Shown: positions 36,391 to 45,400 of the stretch, one piece after another | How the letters are laid out: each line of letters begins with the position of its first letter | How positions within the stretch are numbered: position 1 is the stretch's first letter | Source of the DNA: Pseudomonadales bacterium | Lineage (GTDB): Bacteria > Pseudomonadota > Gammaproteobacteria > Pseudomonadales > Azotimanducaceae | Assembly: GCA_024234635.1 (NCBI GenBank) | Contig: JACKNX010000002.1 | Span: 248,001-312,000, forward strand | Length of the DNA stretch: 64,000 bases | Direction: 5' to 3' | Notes under the pieces: generated by a model | Database searches by the model: none | Seen by the model: only the letters and a program-made list of their open reading frames with translations | What the model was told of the DNA's origin: nothing | Position numbers and translations under genes: made by a program

Positions 36391-37272
36391 CTATTCCACC
36401 ATCCGCGGGCGCCAGATCGGTTGCTGCGCAACCTCCGCATAGTGAGCCGCCAGGTCTTCGACACTCCACGGCCCGGCATGGAACGTGACACCTGTCTCCG
36501 CTGGATGGGACCACAGCGCGGTCTTGCGACCGTTGAACGTAACGCACTGGCTCTGCAGGTGCGCCGCCTTGTCACTCGCCAGCCACACCATGCCCTGCGC
36601 CACCTCACGGGGTTTGCCAAAACCCATGTCGACCGGCCGGGGGGCAGGCTGACCAGCCGCTTCCGCCGTTGCCGCGGCACGTTCGAAAACCACCTGTGTC
36701 ATGTCGGTCTCCGCGATCGGCCACAGCGCATTGCAGCGGATACCGGATTTCGTGAGTTCAAGCGCCGCGGTGCGCAGCAGACCCATCATGCCTTCCTTCG
36801 CGGCAGCGTAGTTGCCCTGCCCGAACCCACCGGCCAGACCGGAGCCGGAAATGACCAGGATGATGTGACCACCGCCGCCTGCCTTCATGGCGATCCCCGC
36901 ATGCTTGATGCAGAAGAATGCGCCGCGCAGATGCACGGCGATGACATCATCGAATTCCTCCGCCGTCATCTTCAGCAGCGTCTTGTCGCGCACGATACCG
37001 GCGTTGTGCACGATGGTGTCGATGCCGCCCCAGTTGTCGACACAGGCAGCCACCAGCCTGGCGGCCGTGGATTCCTCGGCAATCGATCCCGCGAGGCCGA
37101 TGGCCGTGCCGCCCGCGGCGCGAATTCCCGCCACAACCTCATCCACCAGCGCCGCCTGCGTTCCGTTCACGACCACCCGCGCACCGGCGCGGGCCATTTC
37201 CTCGGCGAAGGCGCGCCCGAGACCGCGCGTTGATCCGGTGATGACAATACGTTTGCCGTCGAGATGCCCCAT
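36391..37272 (-). CDS. Short-chain dehydrogenase/reductase
   Basis: A 293-residue classical SDR. The cofactor loop is ITGSTRGLGRAF (TGxxxGxG), HNAG marks the central strand, Ser in VISGSG and YAAAK (Tyr-x3-Lys) complete the catalytic set. The acidic residue after strand 2 is replaced (VVVNGTQ), leaning to NADP. A C-terminal extension of about 45 residues beyond the usual fold (RKTALWSHPAETGVTFHAG...) may help bind substrate. GGGGAG precedes the ATG at 37272 by 6 nt. It may reduce a ketone or oxidise a secondary alcohol; the exact one is not clear. Confidence 0.88.
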   Translation of the reverse strand: MGHLDGKRIVITGSTRGLGRAFAEEMARAGARVVVNGTQAALVDEVVAGIRAAGGTAIGLAGSIAEESTAARLVAACVDNWGGIDTIVHNAGIVRDKTLLKMTAEEFDDVIAVHLRGAFFCIKHAGIAMKAGGGGHIILVISGSGLAGGFGQGNYAAAKEGMMGLLRTAALELTKSGIRCNALWPIAETDMTQVVFERAAATAEAAGQPAPRPVDMGFGKPREVAQGMVWLASDKAAHLQSQCVTFNGRKTALWSHPAETGVTFHAGPWSVEDLAAHYAEVAQQPIWRPRMVE

Positions 37273-37410
37273 AACCTGCTCCCCAATGCCTGTTGATTCA
37301 ATGCCCGCCAGTTTACTGTGTGCAGGTGCGCGGACCATGCCCCGCGTGCTCCGCCCTGGTTTCGGCATATTGCCGCCAGACGCCCGCTCCCCACACGGTG
37401 CAAGCACGCC

Positions 37411-39306
37411 ATGACCACCAGCCAACTGCTCATCCTGGGCATTCTCTTCGCAACCGTGGCGATGTTCCTCTGGGGGCGCTGGCGCCATGACATGGTGGCC
37501 GTGGGATCGTTGCTGAGCTGCGTTCTGGCTGGCCTGGTGCCGGCTGAGGACGCGTTCTCGGGTTTCGGTCATCCGGCCGTGATTACCGTCGCCTGCGTGC
37601 TGGTGCTCAGCCGCGGACTGCAGACCTCGGGCGCAATTGACGCCCTGACGCGTGTCGTCCTGCCGGCCCAGGCAGGAATCACCGTCAGCACGCTGGCGCT
37701 GGTTGCCCTCGGCGCCGGGTTGTCCGGCTTCATGAACAACGTGGGTGCGATGGCGCTGCTGATGCCGGTGGCCATGCAACTGGCGGCGCGACTCAACGTA
37801 GCTCCCGGGCAGATCCTCATGCCGCTTGCGTTCAGCACCATTCTCGGCGGCATGACGACACTGATCGGAACGCCGCCCAACCTGATTGTTTCCGGGTTCC
37901 GGGCCCAGACCGGGGCCGGCAGCTTCGCCATGTTCGATTTTGCCCCGGTCGGTGTGACCGTTGCCCTTGCCGGCGTGCTCTTCATCGCCCTGCTCGGCCG
38001 GCGGCTGGTACCCGCACGTCAACAGACGGGCATCGAAGGTTTCGAGTCGGGTGCCTACATTACCGAAGCCCGCGTACCCGAAGACGGCAAGGCCGTCGGC
38101 ATGCGACTGCGCAAGATCGAGGAATTGCTCGATGACAGCGGCGCCCAGGTGCTGGCGCTGATCCATGCCGACGTGCGACTGACCGCCCCCAATCCACTGC
38201 GAACCGTGCGCGCGGGCGACATTCTCGTCATCGAGGCGGAAGCCGAAGCCCTGGCCAATGCGCTCTCGACACTCGGCCTGAAACTCGAAGAGGCCGTGAA
38301 GCCGGACGACGAACCGGCCGACGGGATCGATGCGGCAAACGACGGCGCCGCGAACGTACCGGCAAGGCGGGATGCCGCAGAGGACGCGGAGCCAGCGCCC
38401 GGCCAAACGTCCAGTCCAACGCCGGGGAAGGACAAAACCATCAGCTCAGGCGACATCGTCCTGATGGAACTGGCGGTACTGCCGGGTTCCGGACTCGCCG
38501 GCCGTTCGGCGAGCGATCTGCTTCTGCGCACCCGTTATGGCCTGAATCTGCTGGCCATCTCGCGCCAGGGCCAGCGACTGATGAAACGGCTGAGGGCTGT
38601 CGCCTTGCGCAATGGCGACCTGCTGCTGATGCAGGGACCATCGGATGCCATCCTGGAATTTGCCGCCGACAATGGCTGTGTACCGCTGGCGACCCGGGAA
38701 CTGCGCATGCCGAATCGTCGCAAAGCCTGGGCGGCCGGTATCATCATGGCCGTCGCCGTGGGTAGCACCGCCTCCGGCTTGCTGCCGCCGGCAATTGCCT
38801 TCGCCGGCTGCGTGCTGGCGTCGATGGGAATGCGCACCGTACCACCCCAGGCGGTGTACGGCGCCGTCGACTGGCCTGTCATTGTCCTGCTTGGCGCGCT
38901 GATTCCGGTTGCCGGCGCGCTCGAGTCGAGCGGAACGGCGGACATGATGGCGCGCTTTCTTCTCGACAACGTCGCCCAGGGCAATGCCGTGCTCGGACTG
39001 CTGCTCATCCTGCTTGTCAGCATGTTTCTCTCGGACGTGATGAACAATGCCGCCACAGCCGCCGTAATGTGCCCCATTGCAATCGGCACCGCCCAGGCGC
39101 TCGGGGTAAACGCCGATTCCTTTCTGATGGCCGTGGCCATCGGCGCCTCGTGCGCCTTTCTCACGCCTATCGGCCATCAGAACAACACGCTCATTCTTGG
39201 CCCCGGCGGGTTTCACTTCAGCGACTACTGGAAACTGGGTCTGCCCACTGAAATGCTGGTCATCGCCATTGCCATGCCCTTGCTGCTGGTCGTGTGGCCG
39301 CTCTGA
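37411..39306 (+). CDS. SLC13-type transporter with central RCK-C domains
   Basis: A 631-residue carrier in which two transport halves flank a soluble insert. The first half has SGFMNNVGAMALLMPVA and TLIGTPPNLIVSGF, and the second SDVMNNAATAAVMCPIA and AFLTPIGHQNNTLILG: the paired SNT/SPT-like motifs of the DASS/SLC13 family. Residues about 225-320 and 370-455 are two TrkA-C (RCK-C) domains (MRLRKIEELLDDSGAQVLALIHAD; GLAGRSASDLLLRTRYGLNLLAI), linked by a Pro/Asp-rich stretch. Members of this subfamily carry sulfate or other anions. It diverges from the SDR gene. Confidence 0.9.
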   Translation: MTTSQLLILGILFATVAMFLWGRWRHDMVAVGSLLSCVLAGLVPAEDAFSGFGHPAVITVACVLVLSRGLQTSGAIDALTRVVLPAQAGITVSTLALVALGAGLSGFMNNVGAMALLMPVAMQLAARLNVAPGQILMPLAFSTILGGMTTLIGTPPNLIVSGFRAQTGAGSFAMFDFAPVGVTVALAGVLFIALLGRRLVPARQQTGIEGFESGAYITEARVPEDGKAVGMRLRKIEELLDDSGAQVLALIHADVRLTAPNPLRTVRAGDILVIEAEAEALANALSTLGLKLEEAVKPDDEPADGIDAANDGAANVPARRDAAEDAEPAPGQTSSPTPGKDKTISSGDIVLMELAVLPGSGLAGRSASDLLLRTRYGLNLLAISRQGQRLMKRLRAVALRNGDLLLMQGPSDAILEFAADNGCVPLATRELRMPNRRKAWAAGIIMAVAVGSTASGLLPPAIAFAGCVLASMGMRTVPPQAVYGAVDWPVIVLLGALIPVAGALESSGTADMMARFLLDNVAQGNAVLGLLLILLVSMFLSDVMNNAATAAVMCPIAIGTAQALGVNADSFLMAVAIGASCAFLTPIGHQNNTLILGPGGFHFSDYWKLGLPTEMLVIAIAMPLLLVVWPL

Positions 39307-39395
39307 CCCTCGTGGCCGCTTTGACCGAACGGGCGATTCACACCTCGGATTGGAACAGACGCCGCGAACAGAATCCCAACAACGGCCAGGTCCGC

Positions 39396-39439
39396 AGCAG
39401 GTCCTCAGCAGATCCACAGCAGATCCACAGCAGATCCAC
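39396..39439 (+). repeat. Four 11-bp tandem repeats upstream of the ECF sigma gene
   Basis: Three exact copies of AGCAGATCCAC (39,407-39,439) preceded by one diverged copy (AGCAGGTCCTC, 39,396-39,406). The 11-bp period places all copies on one DNA face, as for cooperative regulator binding. It lies about 100 nt before the sigma gene ATG. Confidence 0.7.
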
Positions 39440-39482
39440 AATCCGGTCCATGGCTGGGTAAGGCTGCGCTGTCGGCATGAAT

Positions 39483-39502
39483 TGCAATCCAGCGGGATTG
39501 CA
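39483..39502 (+). promoter_or_regulatory. Perfect inverted repeat 37 nt before the ECF sigma start
   Basis: TGCAATCC-AGCG-GGATTGCA: two exact 8-bp arms around a 4-nt spacer. Together with the tandem repeats just upstream it probably forms an operator or an RNA hairpin in the 5' leader of the sigma gene. Confidence 0.55.
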
Positions 39503-39538
39503 CCCAATCTCCCGCACTACGGCTTCAGGCTACCCCCA

Positions 39539-40111
39539 ATGGCTGACGCAAGTCCCAGCGCCGACATCACGGCGATACTCAATCGCTGGTCATCGGCTGC
39601 CCCCGAGGAGCGCAACCAGACTTTCGAGGCCATGTACGCCACCTTCAAACAGTGCGCGATGCGCATCGTGGGCAACCCAGACAGACCCGCGCTCATCCAG
39701 CCAACGGCGCTGGTCAATGAGGCCTACCTCAAGCTCTGCCAGGGCAAGATCGGGCGACTGGAAGGTCGCACACACTTCATGGCGCTCGCGGCCCGCGTCA
39801 TGCGGCAGATCGTCATCGACACCGCGCGCGCCGATCAGGCACGCAAGCGCGACTGGCGTCTGCTCACCCGGCTGACATCGGAACCGGCGGCGGAAACCGG
39901 CGTCGGCCCCACCCATCTGCTCGATCTCGATGACGCCCTCACGGCGCTGGAAGCCATCGACGCGGACTACGTGCGCATCGTGGAGGCACGTTTGTTCGCC
40001 GGTTACACCGTTGAGGAAACCGCACAGGCGCTCGACATGTCCCCAGCCACCGTCAAACGGAAGTGGTCGGTGGCACAGATCTGGCTGAATGAGCGTCTGG
40101 GTACGCCCTGA
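39539..40111 (+). CDS. ECF RNA polymerase sigma factor (TIGR02999-like)
   Basis: A 190-residue extracytoplasmic-function sigma factor. The region-2 segment is YLKLCQGKIGRLEGRTHFMALAARVMRQIVIDTAR (DNA melting/core binding) and the region-4 helix-turn-helix is VRIVEARLFAGYTVEETAQALDMSPATVKRKWSVAQIWL. The sequence belongs to the Sigma70-ECF/TIGR02999 group, which is known to sit beside membrane Ser/Thr kinases instead of an anti-sigma factor. Here the kinase converges on it with a 16-nt gap. The leader carries tandem and inverted repeats. Kinase-dependent control is likely, by family analogy. Confidence 0.92.
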   Translation: MADASPSADITAILNRWSSAAPEERNQTFEAMYATFKQCAMRIVGNPDRPALIQPTALVNEAYLKLCQGKIGRLEGRTHFMALAARVMRQIVIDTARADQARKRDWRLLTRLTSEPAAETGVGPTHLLDLDDALTALEAIDADYVRIVEARLFAGYTVEETAQALDMSPATVKRKWSVAQIWLNERLGTP

Positions 40112-40127
40112 CCGATTCGGCGCTGCG

Positions 40128-42473
40128 TCACGGCATCAGGTCCTGCAGCAGACGGGTTGCCGCAGCATCCTCGCCCAGCAGCTTCCGCCGCAGTTCCAGT
40201 GCTTTTTCCAGATGCTGCCCAGCGGCGGCAGTGCGCCCCAGGTCCAGCAGTACCTTCGCCCACAGATGATCCACGGTCGTCGTCAGCAGCGTATAGGGCG
40301 CATCAGGGCGCACAAGCTGCTGGCGCGCCTCCAGAACCGCCAGCGCCTGCGCCGCCAGCCCCTGCGCCTGCAGCAGCCTGGCACGCTGCAGCAGCAGACT
40401 GACATACTCCGGGTGCTGCGCGTCGAACAACGTGTCAGCCAGCCTGCTAGCCTCGTCAAGGTGCTGCTTTGCCGCAATCAAGTTGCTCCGCTCCGTTTCG
40501 ACACCGATCAGTTCAATCAACGCCCGGAAGTGCTCCAGCGTTCCCGGATACAGCGATTGCGCTGCCTGCACCGCGGTTTCCGCTTCCGCAAATGCCGCCT
40601 CCAGGTTGCGATCGAGCAGGTAGGCCGAGGCCAGCGCACGGTGAAACGACGCCAGCGGTGGATTGCCCAGCGTGTGCCAGGCAGCGATGGCGCTGCGCAG
40701 ATCACCAATGCACTCAGACAGCCGCCCGCGCTGGCAGTTCAATAGCGCCAGATTGCCCTGGATGAACACCCGACCCTGTGAGGGTGGCGTCGGATCGAGC
40801 ATGGCCAACGCTTCACCCAGGCGATCGGCTGCCGCCTCCAGATCGCCACGCGTCCACAACCACACGGCGTACGACTGCAACAGGTCCGCATGCCACGGCT
40901 GGCCATCGAGCGCGGTTCCCGGAATGGCTTCAAACAGATCCCGGTACGCGGCGATGGCGTCCGGATCGCCGCGTTTCTGCAGCGCGAACGCCTTCACCGC
41001 GCGGGTCTGCAGCGCCAGCGGGCTGCGTGTGTCCGGCATCAGGTCGAGCGCCTTGTCAGCAAGGCGTACGGCTTCATCCCAGCGATCGAGATTCAGGTTG
41101 CTGTCCGCCAGCGTCTTCAGGAGATCGGCCCGGATTGCCGGATCGATCGCCTTGTGCTCGGTGTGCAGCTCCAGCGCCGTCCACAACTGGGGGATCGTGC
41201 TCTGCGTACTCAGGAGCAGATCGTTGCCGGTCGTGAGTTTGCTCCATCGGCTTGGACTGAGAATGACATCCTTCAGTACGCCAAGGGTCTGCTGGGCCTG
41301 TTCGCGTTCCCGGTCGGCCCGCAGAAACTGCCAGGTCGTCAGCGTCAGACCGAGAACAAGCGAAAGCAGGACACCACCAGCCAGTACCACCGGCAGACGG
41401 TTACGCCTGACAAAACAACGCAGAAAGTAGCCCCTGTCCTGCGGCATGGCCACTACGGGATAGCCGCGCAGAAACCGTACCAGGTCTTCGCTCAACGCCC
41501 CCGCGCTGGCATAGCGCTGATCCGGAGCAAACGCGGACGCCTTGCGGGCAATTGCCGCAAGTTCCCCACTGAGCGCATCCGAATGTGGTCGCGCTGTTCG
41601 ATAATGCGTCAGTCGCTGCGCAGCAGTCGCCTCCGGTGCAAGTCCCGGCCAGGCGCGCGCACCGTCGAGCAGTTCAATGAGAAGGACTCCCAGGCTGAAC
41701 ACGTCAGCGGCAGTGGCCAGTTGCTCGCGCCGAATCTGTTCCGGTGCCGCATAGGTGAGCGTGCCACCGAAGGTCTGGCTGTCGATGCTGTTGTCACGTT
41801 CCGCCAGACGCGCAATACCGAAGTCCAGCAACTTCGGCAAACCGGCCTCCGTCACCAGCACGTTCGACGGCTTGATGTCGCCATGCACGACCAGCGCGTT
41901 GTGGGCGGCCTGAACACCGGCGCAGAGCTGCACAAAAAGACGCACCACGTCGCGCGCGGTCGACGCGTGCTGCCGGCAGTAAGCGTCGATGGCTTTGCCC
42001 TCGACGTATTCCATGACGATGTAGGCAAGGCCGTCGTGTTCACCACCGTCGTACAGCGACGCAATATTGGGATGACGCAGCCCGGCCAGTATCTGCCGCT
42101 CGCGTTCGAACAGGCTTTTCACCTGCGGCGCGACGATCCCCGCGTCGACAAACTTGATGGCCACGTCCTGATCAAAATCGCCCGCGACACGACGTGCGTG
42201 GAACACGCGCGCCATGCCTCCCCGGCCGATCTCCCGCTCGAGTCGAAAGCGTCCGACCATGTCGCCCGGTCCGACACGCGCCACGATCTGCAAACAGTAA
42301 TTGGCAAGATCGAACCGGTCCGCCGCGGCCGGTGCGGACGCCAGCAGACGCGTCAGCCGGGTTCGGTCCGCCTGCGCCAATGGCAACGAGGCGAGCCAAC
42401 GCTCGAGTTCGTTCTCAGGCAGTGCAACGCCCGTTTCGAGATAGTCGAGCAACTGCCCTTCGGCCATCGCCAT
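40128..42473 (-). CDS. Membrane Ser/Thr protein kinase with TPR sensor half
   Basis: A 781-residue PknB-type kinase. The Gly loop is GRGGMARVF (83-91), VAIK provides Lys107, the catalytic loop is HGDIKPSN (His197-Gly-Asp199), DFG is at 217-219 and the APE region at 243-245. The Arg of the usual HRD is Gly, making it a non-RD kinase that may not need activation-loop phosphorylation. One membrane helix (360-382) is followed by about 400 residues of TPR-like helical repeats, which would lie outside the membrane. GGAGG overlaps the stop codon of the giant gene upstream, spaced 8 nt from this ATG, so kinase translation is coupled to it. It faces the ECF sigma factor. Confidence 0.94.
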   Translation of the reverse strand: MAMAEGQLLDYLETGVALPENELERWLASLPLAQADRTRLTRLLASAPAAADRFDLANYCLQIVARVGPGDMVGRFRLEREIGRGGMARVFHARRVAGDFDQDVAIKFVDAGIVAPQVKSLFERERQILAGLRHPNIASLYDGGEHDGLAYIVMEYVEGKAIDAYCRQHASTARDVVRLFVQLCAGVQAAHNALVVHGDIKPSNVLVTEAGLPKLLDFGIARLAERDNSIDSQTFGGTLTYAAPEQIRREQLATAADVFSLGVLLIELLDGARAWPGLAPEATAAQRLTHYRTARPHSDALSGELAAIARKASAFAPDQRYASAGALSEDLVRFLRGYPVVAMPQDRGYFLRCFVRRNRLPVVLAGGVLLSLVLGLTLTTWQFLRADREREQAQQTLGVLKDVILSPSRWSKLTTGNDLLLSTQSTIPQLWTALELHTEHKAIDPAIRADLLKTLADSNLNLDRWDEAVRLADKALDLMPDTRSPLALQTRAVKAFALQKRGDPDAIAAYRDLFEAIPGTALDGQPWHADLLQSYAVWLWTRGDLEAAADRLGEALAMLDPTPPSQGRVFIQGNLALLNCQRGRLSECIGDLRSAIAAWHTLGNPPLASFHRALASAYLLDRNLEAAFAEAETAVQAAQSLYPGTLEHFRALIELIGVETERSNLIAAKQHLDEASRLADTLFDAQHPEYVSLLLQRARLLQAQGLAAQALAVLEARQQLVRPDAPYTLLTTTVDHLWAKVLLDLGRTAAAGQHLEKALELRRKLLGEDAAATRLLQDLMP

Positions 42474-42479
42474 GCGGGG

Positions 42480-45400
42480 CTACCTCCGGTGGTGGTATCC
42501 GGCGCACCAGTCTAAAGGATGCCTGGCCGCGTCGTGTCGACGCAGGATCCCCAGCAGCAGAACCGCGAACAGGAAATGCCATGGCACCGGCAGCATACCC
42601 GTGGCAATACCTGCCACCCACGCCATCGGCTCCAGCACGCCCCGTGCCGCCAGCACGGCGCCAGGATGATCGTCGCTCCAGTCGACCCAGGCGGGCGAAT
42701 GCGTGTAGTACCACGTGACCAGCCAACGCCCCACGGCGTTGGGTAGCAGGTACTGATCCCGGAAGCGTCGCAACTGCCAGGTCTGGTCCGCATCCCCACC
42801 GAACACCCGCGTGGCGACGAAACAGCGTCGATCGGAGCCGAAGGCAACCGGTTGTGCCACCGGCAGTTCCGCCGCCTGGTCACCTGTGCTGAACGGGCCG
42901 CTGGGATCCACGATCCTGGCATTGACCACACCGTCCTGGTCACCCGGTCCACCATCCGTGTAGGTCACGACATAGGCGCCGTTTTCGATGCGCATTCGTG
43001 CGGTGAGATCGATCACGCCGCGATTGGGATCGACCTGCAACCAGCGATCGCCGGAACGGACGGCGGTGCCTGGATAGAACGTGACATCCACACTGTCCCC
43101 GGGATCGATGCCTTCAATCACGAAGCCGATCAGGCCAATCGGGAAGGCGGCCGGGTCGATATCCGCCGGCAACTCGAATTCGTCCGTGGCGTGACTGGAC
43201 AACCGGGAAAGGTCACCGCCGGATGTCCGCATGCCCAGGGGCATGCCGGCACCGTCGCTCAGGGCCACGATGTCTTCGCCGGCATCCGGTTGTCCGTTGC
43301 CGTTGGTGTCTGTGTCACCGTCGATCTCGGCGGCGTCCTCGATGCCATTCGCATTCGCGTCGGCTGTATCCGCTCCGGTTTCAAAGACGAAAGGGGGTGA
43401 AAAGTCCGACGCCTGGCCACTGTCATCGAGATAGCGCAGATAGAAATCGTACCGTGTACCCGGTGTCAGTACCGCCGACGGCAGTATCAGTGGATTCAGG
43501 CTTCGCACGGGGCCGCTGTAGACGATGATGGGTGTCGTGGTATCGGCTGGACCGACGATCTGAACGTCAAAGCCGGAGGCATCGCCGGCTTCGTCGGGGT
43601 CGCTGAACGGCGACGCATCGACAATGAACGCCGTCGCCACACCGCCCCCCGTGCGCGATATGGCAAACACCTCGGGCTGCGCCGGGCGGTGCAGCGCGGG
43701 CACATCCTGCGCATCCAGCGGATCGCTGTGGGCGATGGCTTCATCCACGTCGCTGAAGTTGTCACCGTCGTCGTCGCTGTCCGCGTTGTTGCCGATACCG
43801 TCACCGTCGGTGTCCGCGGACTCGTCCGGATCGTCCGGGAAGGCATCGCTGCGGTCGATGACACCGTCGCCGTCCTTGTCGGTCTGCGCTTCCACCGCCA
43901 GCACCAGCGCCACGAGTTCACCGGCGGCATGATCGAACTTCAGGCCACTCTCGAAGGTCAGCGGCGCCAGCGCGGCAACGACAACGATCTCCTCGTTACC
44001 GCCGCCGGGATTCACGGCAACGATGTCGCCGGGCGCAAAACTCACGCCACCGGCACCGAGATTGTCCGGGTCAGCAATCGTCGCGCGCATGGCACCCGCG
44101 GCAGCCGATTCGCTGAGCATCGTGAACAGACCGGGATGCAGCAGACCGTCGTCGTCGCGTACCTCGCCAACCGACACCGGCAACCACCCGAGCGTTTCAT
44201 CCCAGCGTTCGAGCCCGCCATTGTCATCGGGGCGCAGTATGGGCGCCTGCGCCTGGCGTGAGAATTCGCTGGAGACGTCCCCCGCATCCAGATCGTCCAC
44301 CACGTCCTGCCAGTGCTGCGCCGGATACGCCACGCTCAGCACGGCACTCAGGTACTCCACGGTCGATTCCGTCCAGCTTCGCAGTACCAGCCGGTTGAAC
44401 ACGGCGTTGGCGGATTTCTGCGCCTGCTCCGCGCCCGCGAGGAACAGGTAGCTGCCCGTGCGGTCCGGCAGCACCGCACCGTTCGTCAGGCCTTCGAACT
44501 GCACGCGATTGCGTACGTACTTGGAAACGACACGACCTTCCGGCGAGATGTCGACGATGGCTTCCGTACCGATATCGTTGACGACGTGAGGTTCCAGGTA
44601 GCTCTGGCGCTGGAAGTTGTCCAGGGAAAACGCCATCGACTCCCCGTGCTGGATTCCCGGTACCTTCTGCAGCTCCAGGTAGATGGCGATACGTTTGAAC
44701 GGATTGAGAATGAAGGTGCCATCCAGGTTGAGGATGTGCACAAAATCCAGGTCACCTGTCAGCACCCGAAAGCCGAGCGGTCCGTCCACGTCGATGTCGA
44801 TGATCCTGCGCGTGCTGCCAAGCGAGTCGACGAAGGTGCTCTCGGTCAGGCGCAGCGGGCGGCGCTTGGCGCGGCCGTAGTTCAGCAGCGATTCGACGAC
44901 GCGCGGGATGCCCTGCGCCACGTAGTTGAAGGCAACCGGCACACCGTTGGCCGCCCAGTCAGGCAGGTACTCCGGTTTGTTGTAGAGCGCCCACTCCTCC
45001 GCACGGAGCTGCGCGTGCGATCGGAGCTTATCGTACGCTTCGCTACCGGGATTGAGGTCGGGCCGGCGGCGCGCCATCCAGTCATCCAGCGCCGCACTGA
45101 ACTCGGCTTCGGTGCGTCCTGCCAGGGTCACCGGCGGTTCGACGAGACGCACGATGGCCTCCGACGGGATCTCGCCGACTTCCGGGTGCAGGCGTGTGGC
45201 GGGACAGTCGAGATCCGTCACATCGAGGCGTTTCATCGACTTCATCTTCATGACTTCGAGTTTGTTGTACGCCAACCCGTCGTCCAGCAACTGCACCCCG
45301 CGGATGTCACGGGAGCGGAAGCCGAGGCGCACATTGAACCGGCGCGCAATCTCCTCCAGCTTTTCGATGGTCCGCTGCGTGCCAGCGCCCCAGTACCTCA

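Noticed and set aside
39396..39439. CRISPR-like or DnaA-box cluster
   Set aside because: Units are 11 bp without spacers, and GATCCAC differs from the DnaA box consensus; a regulator site is simpler.
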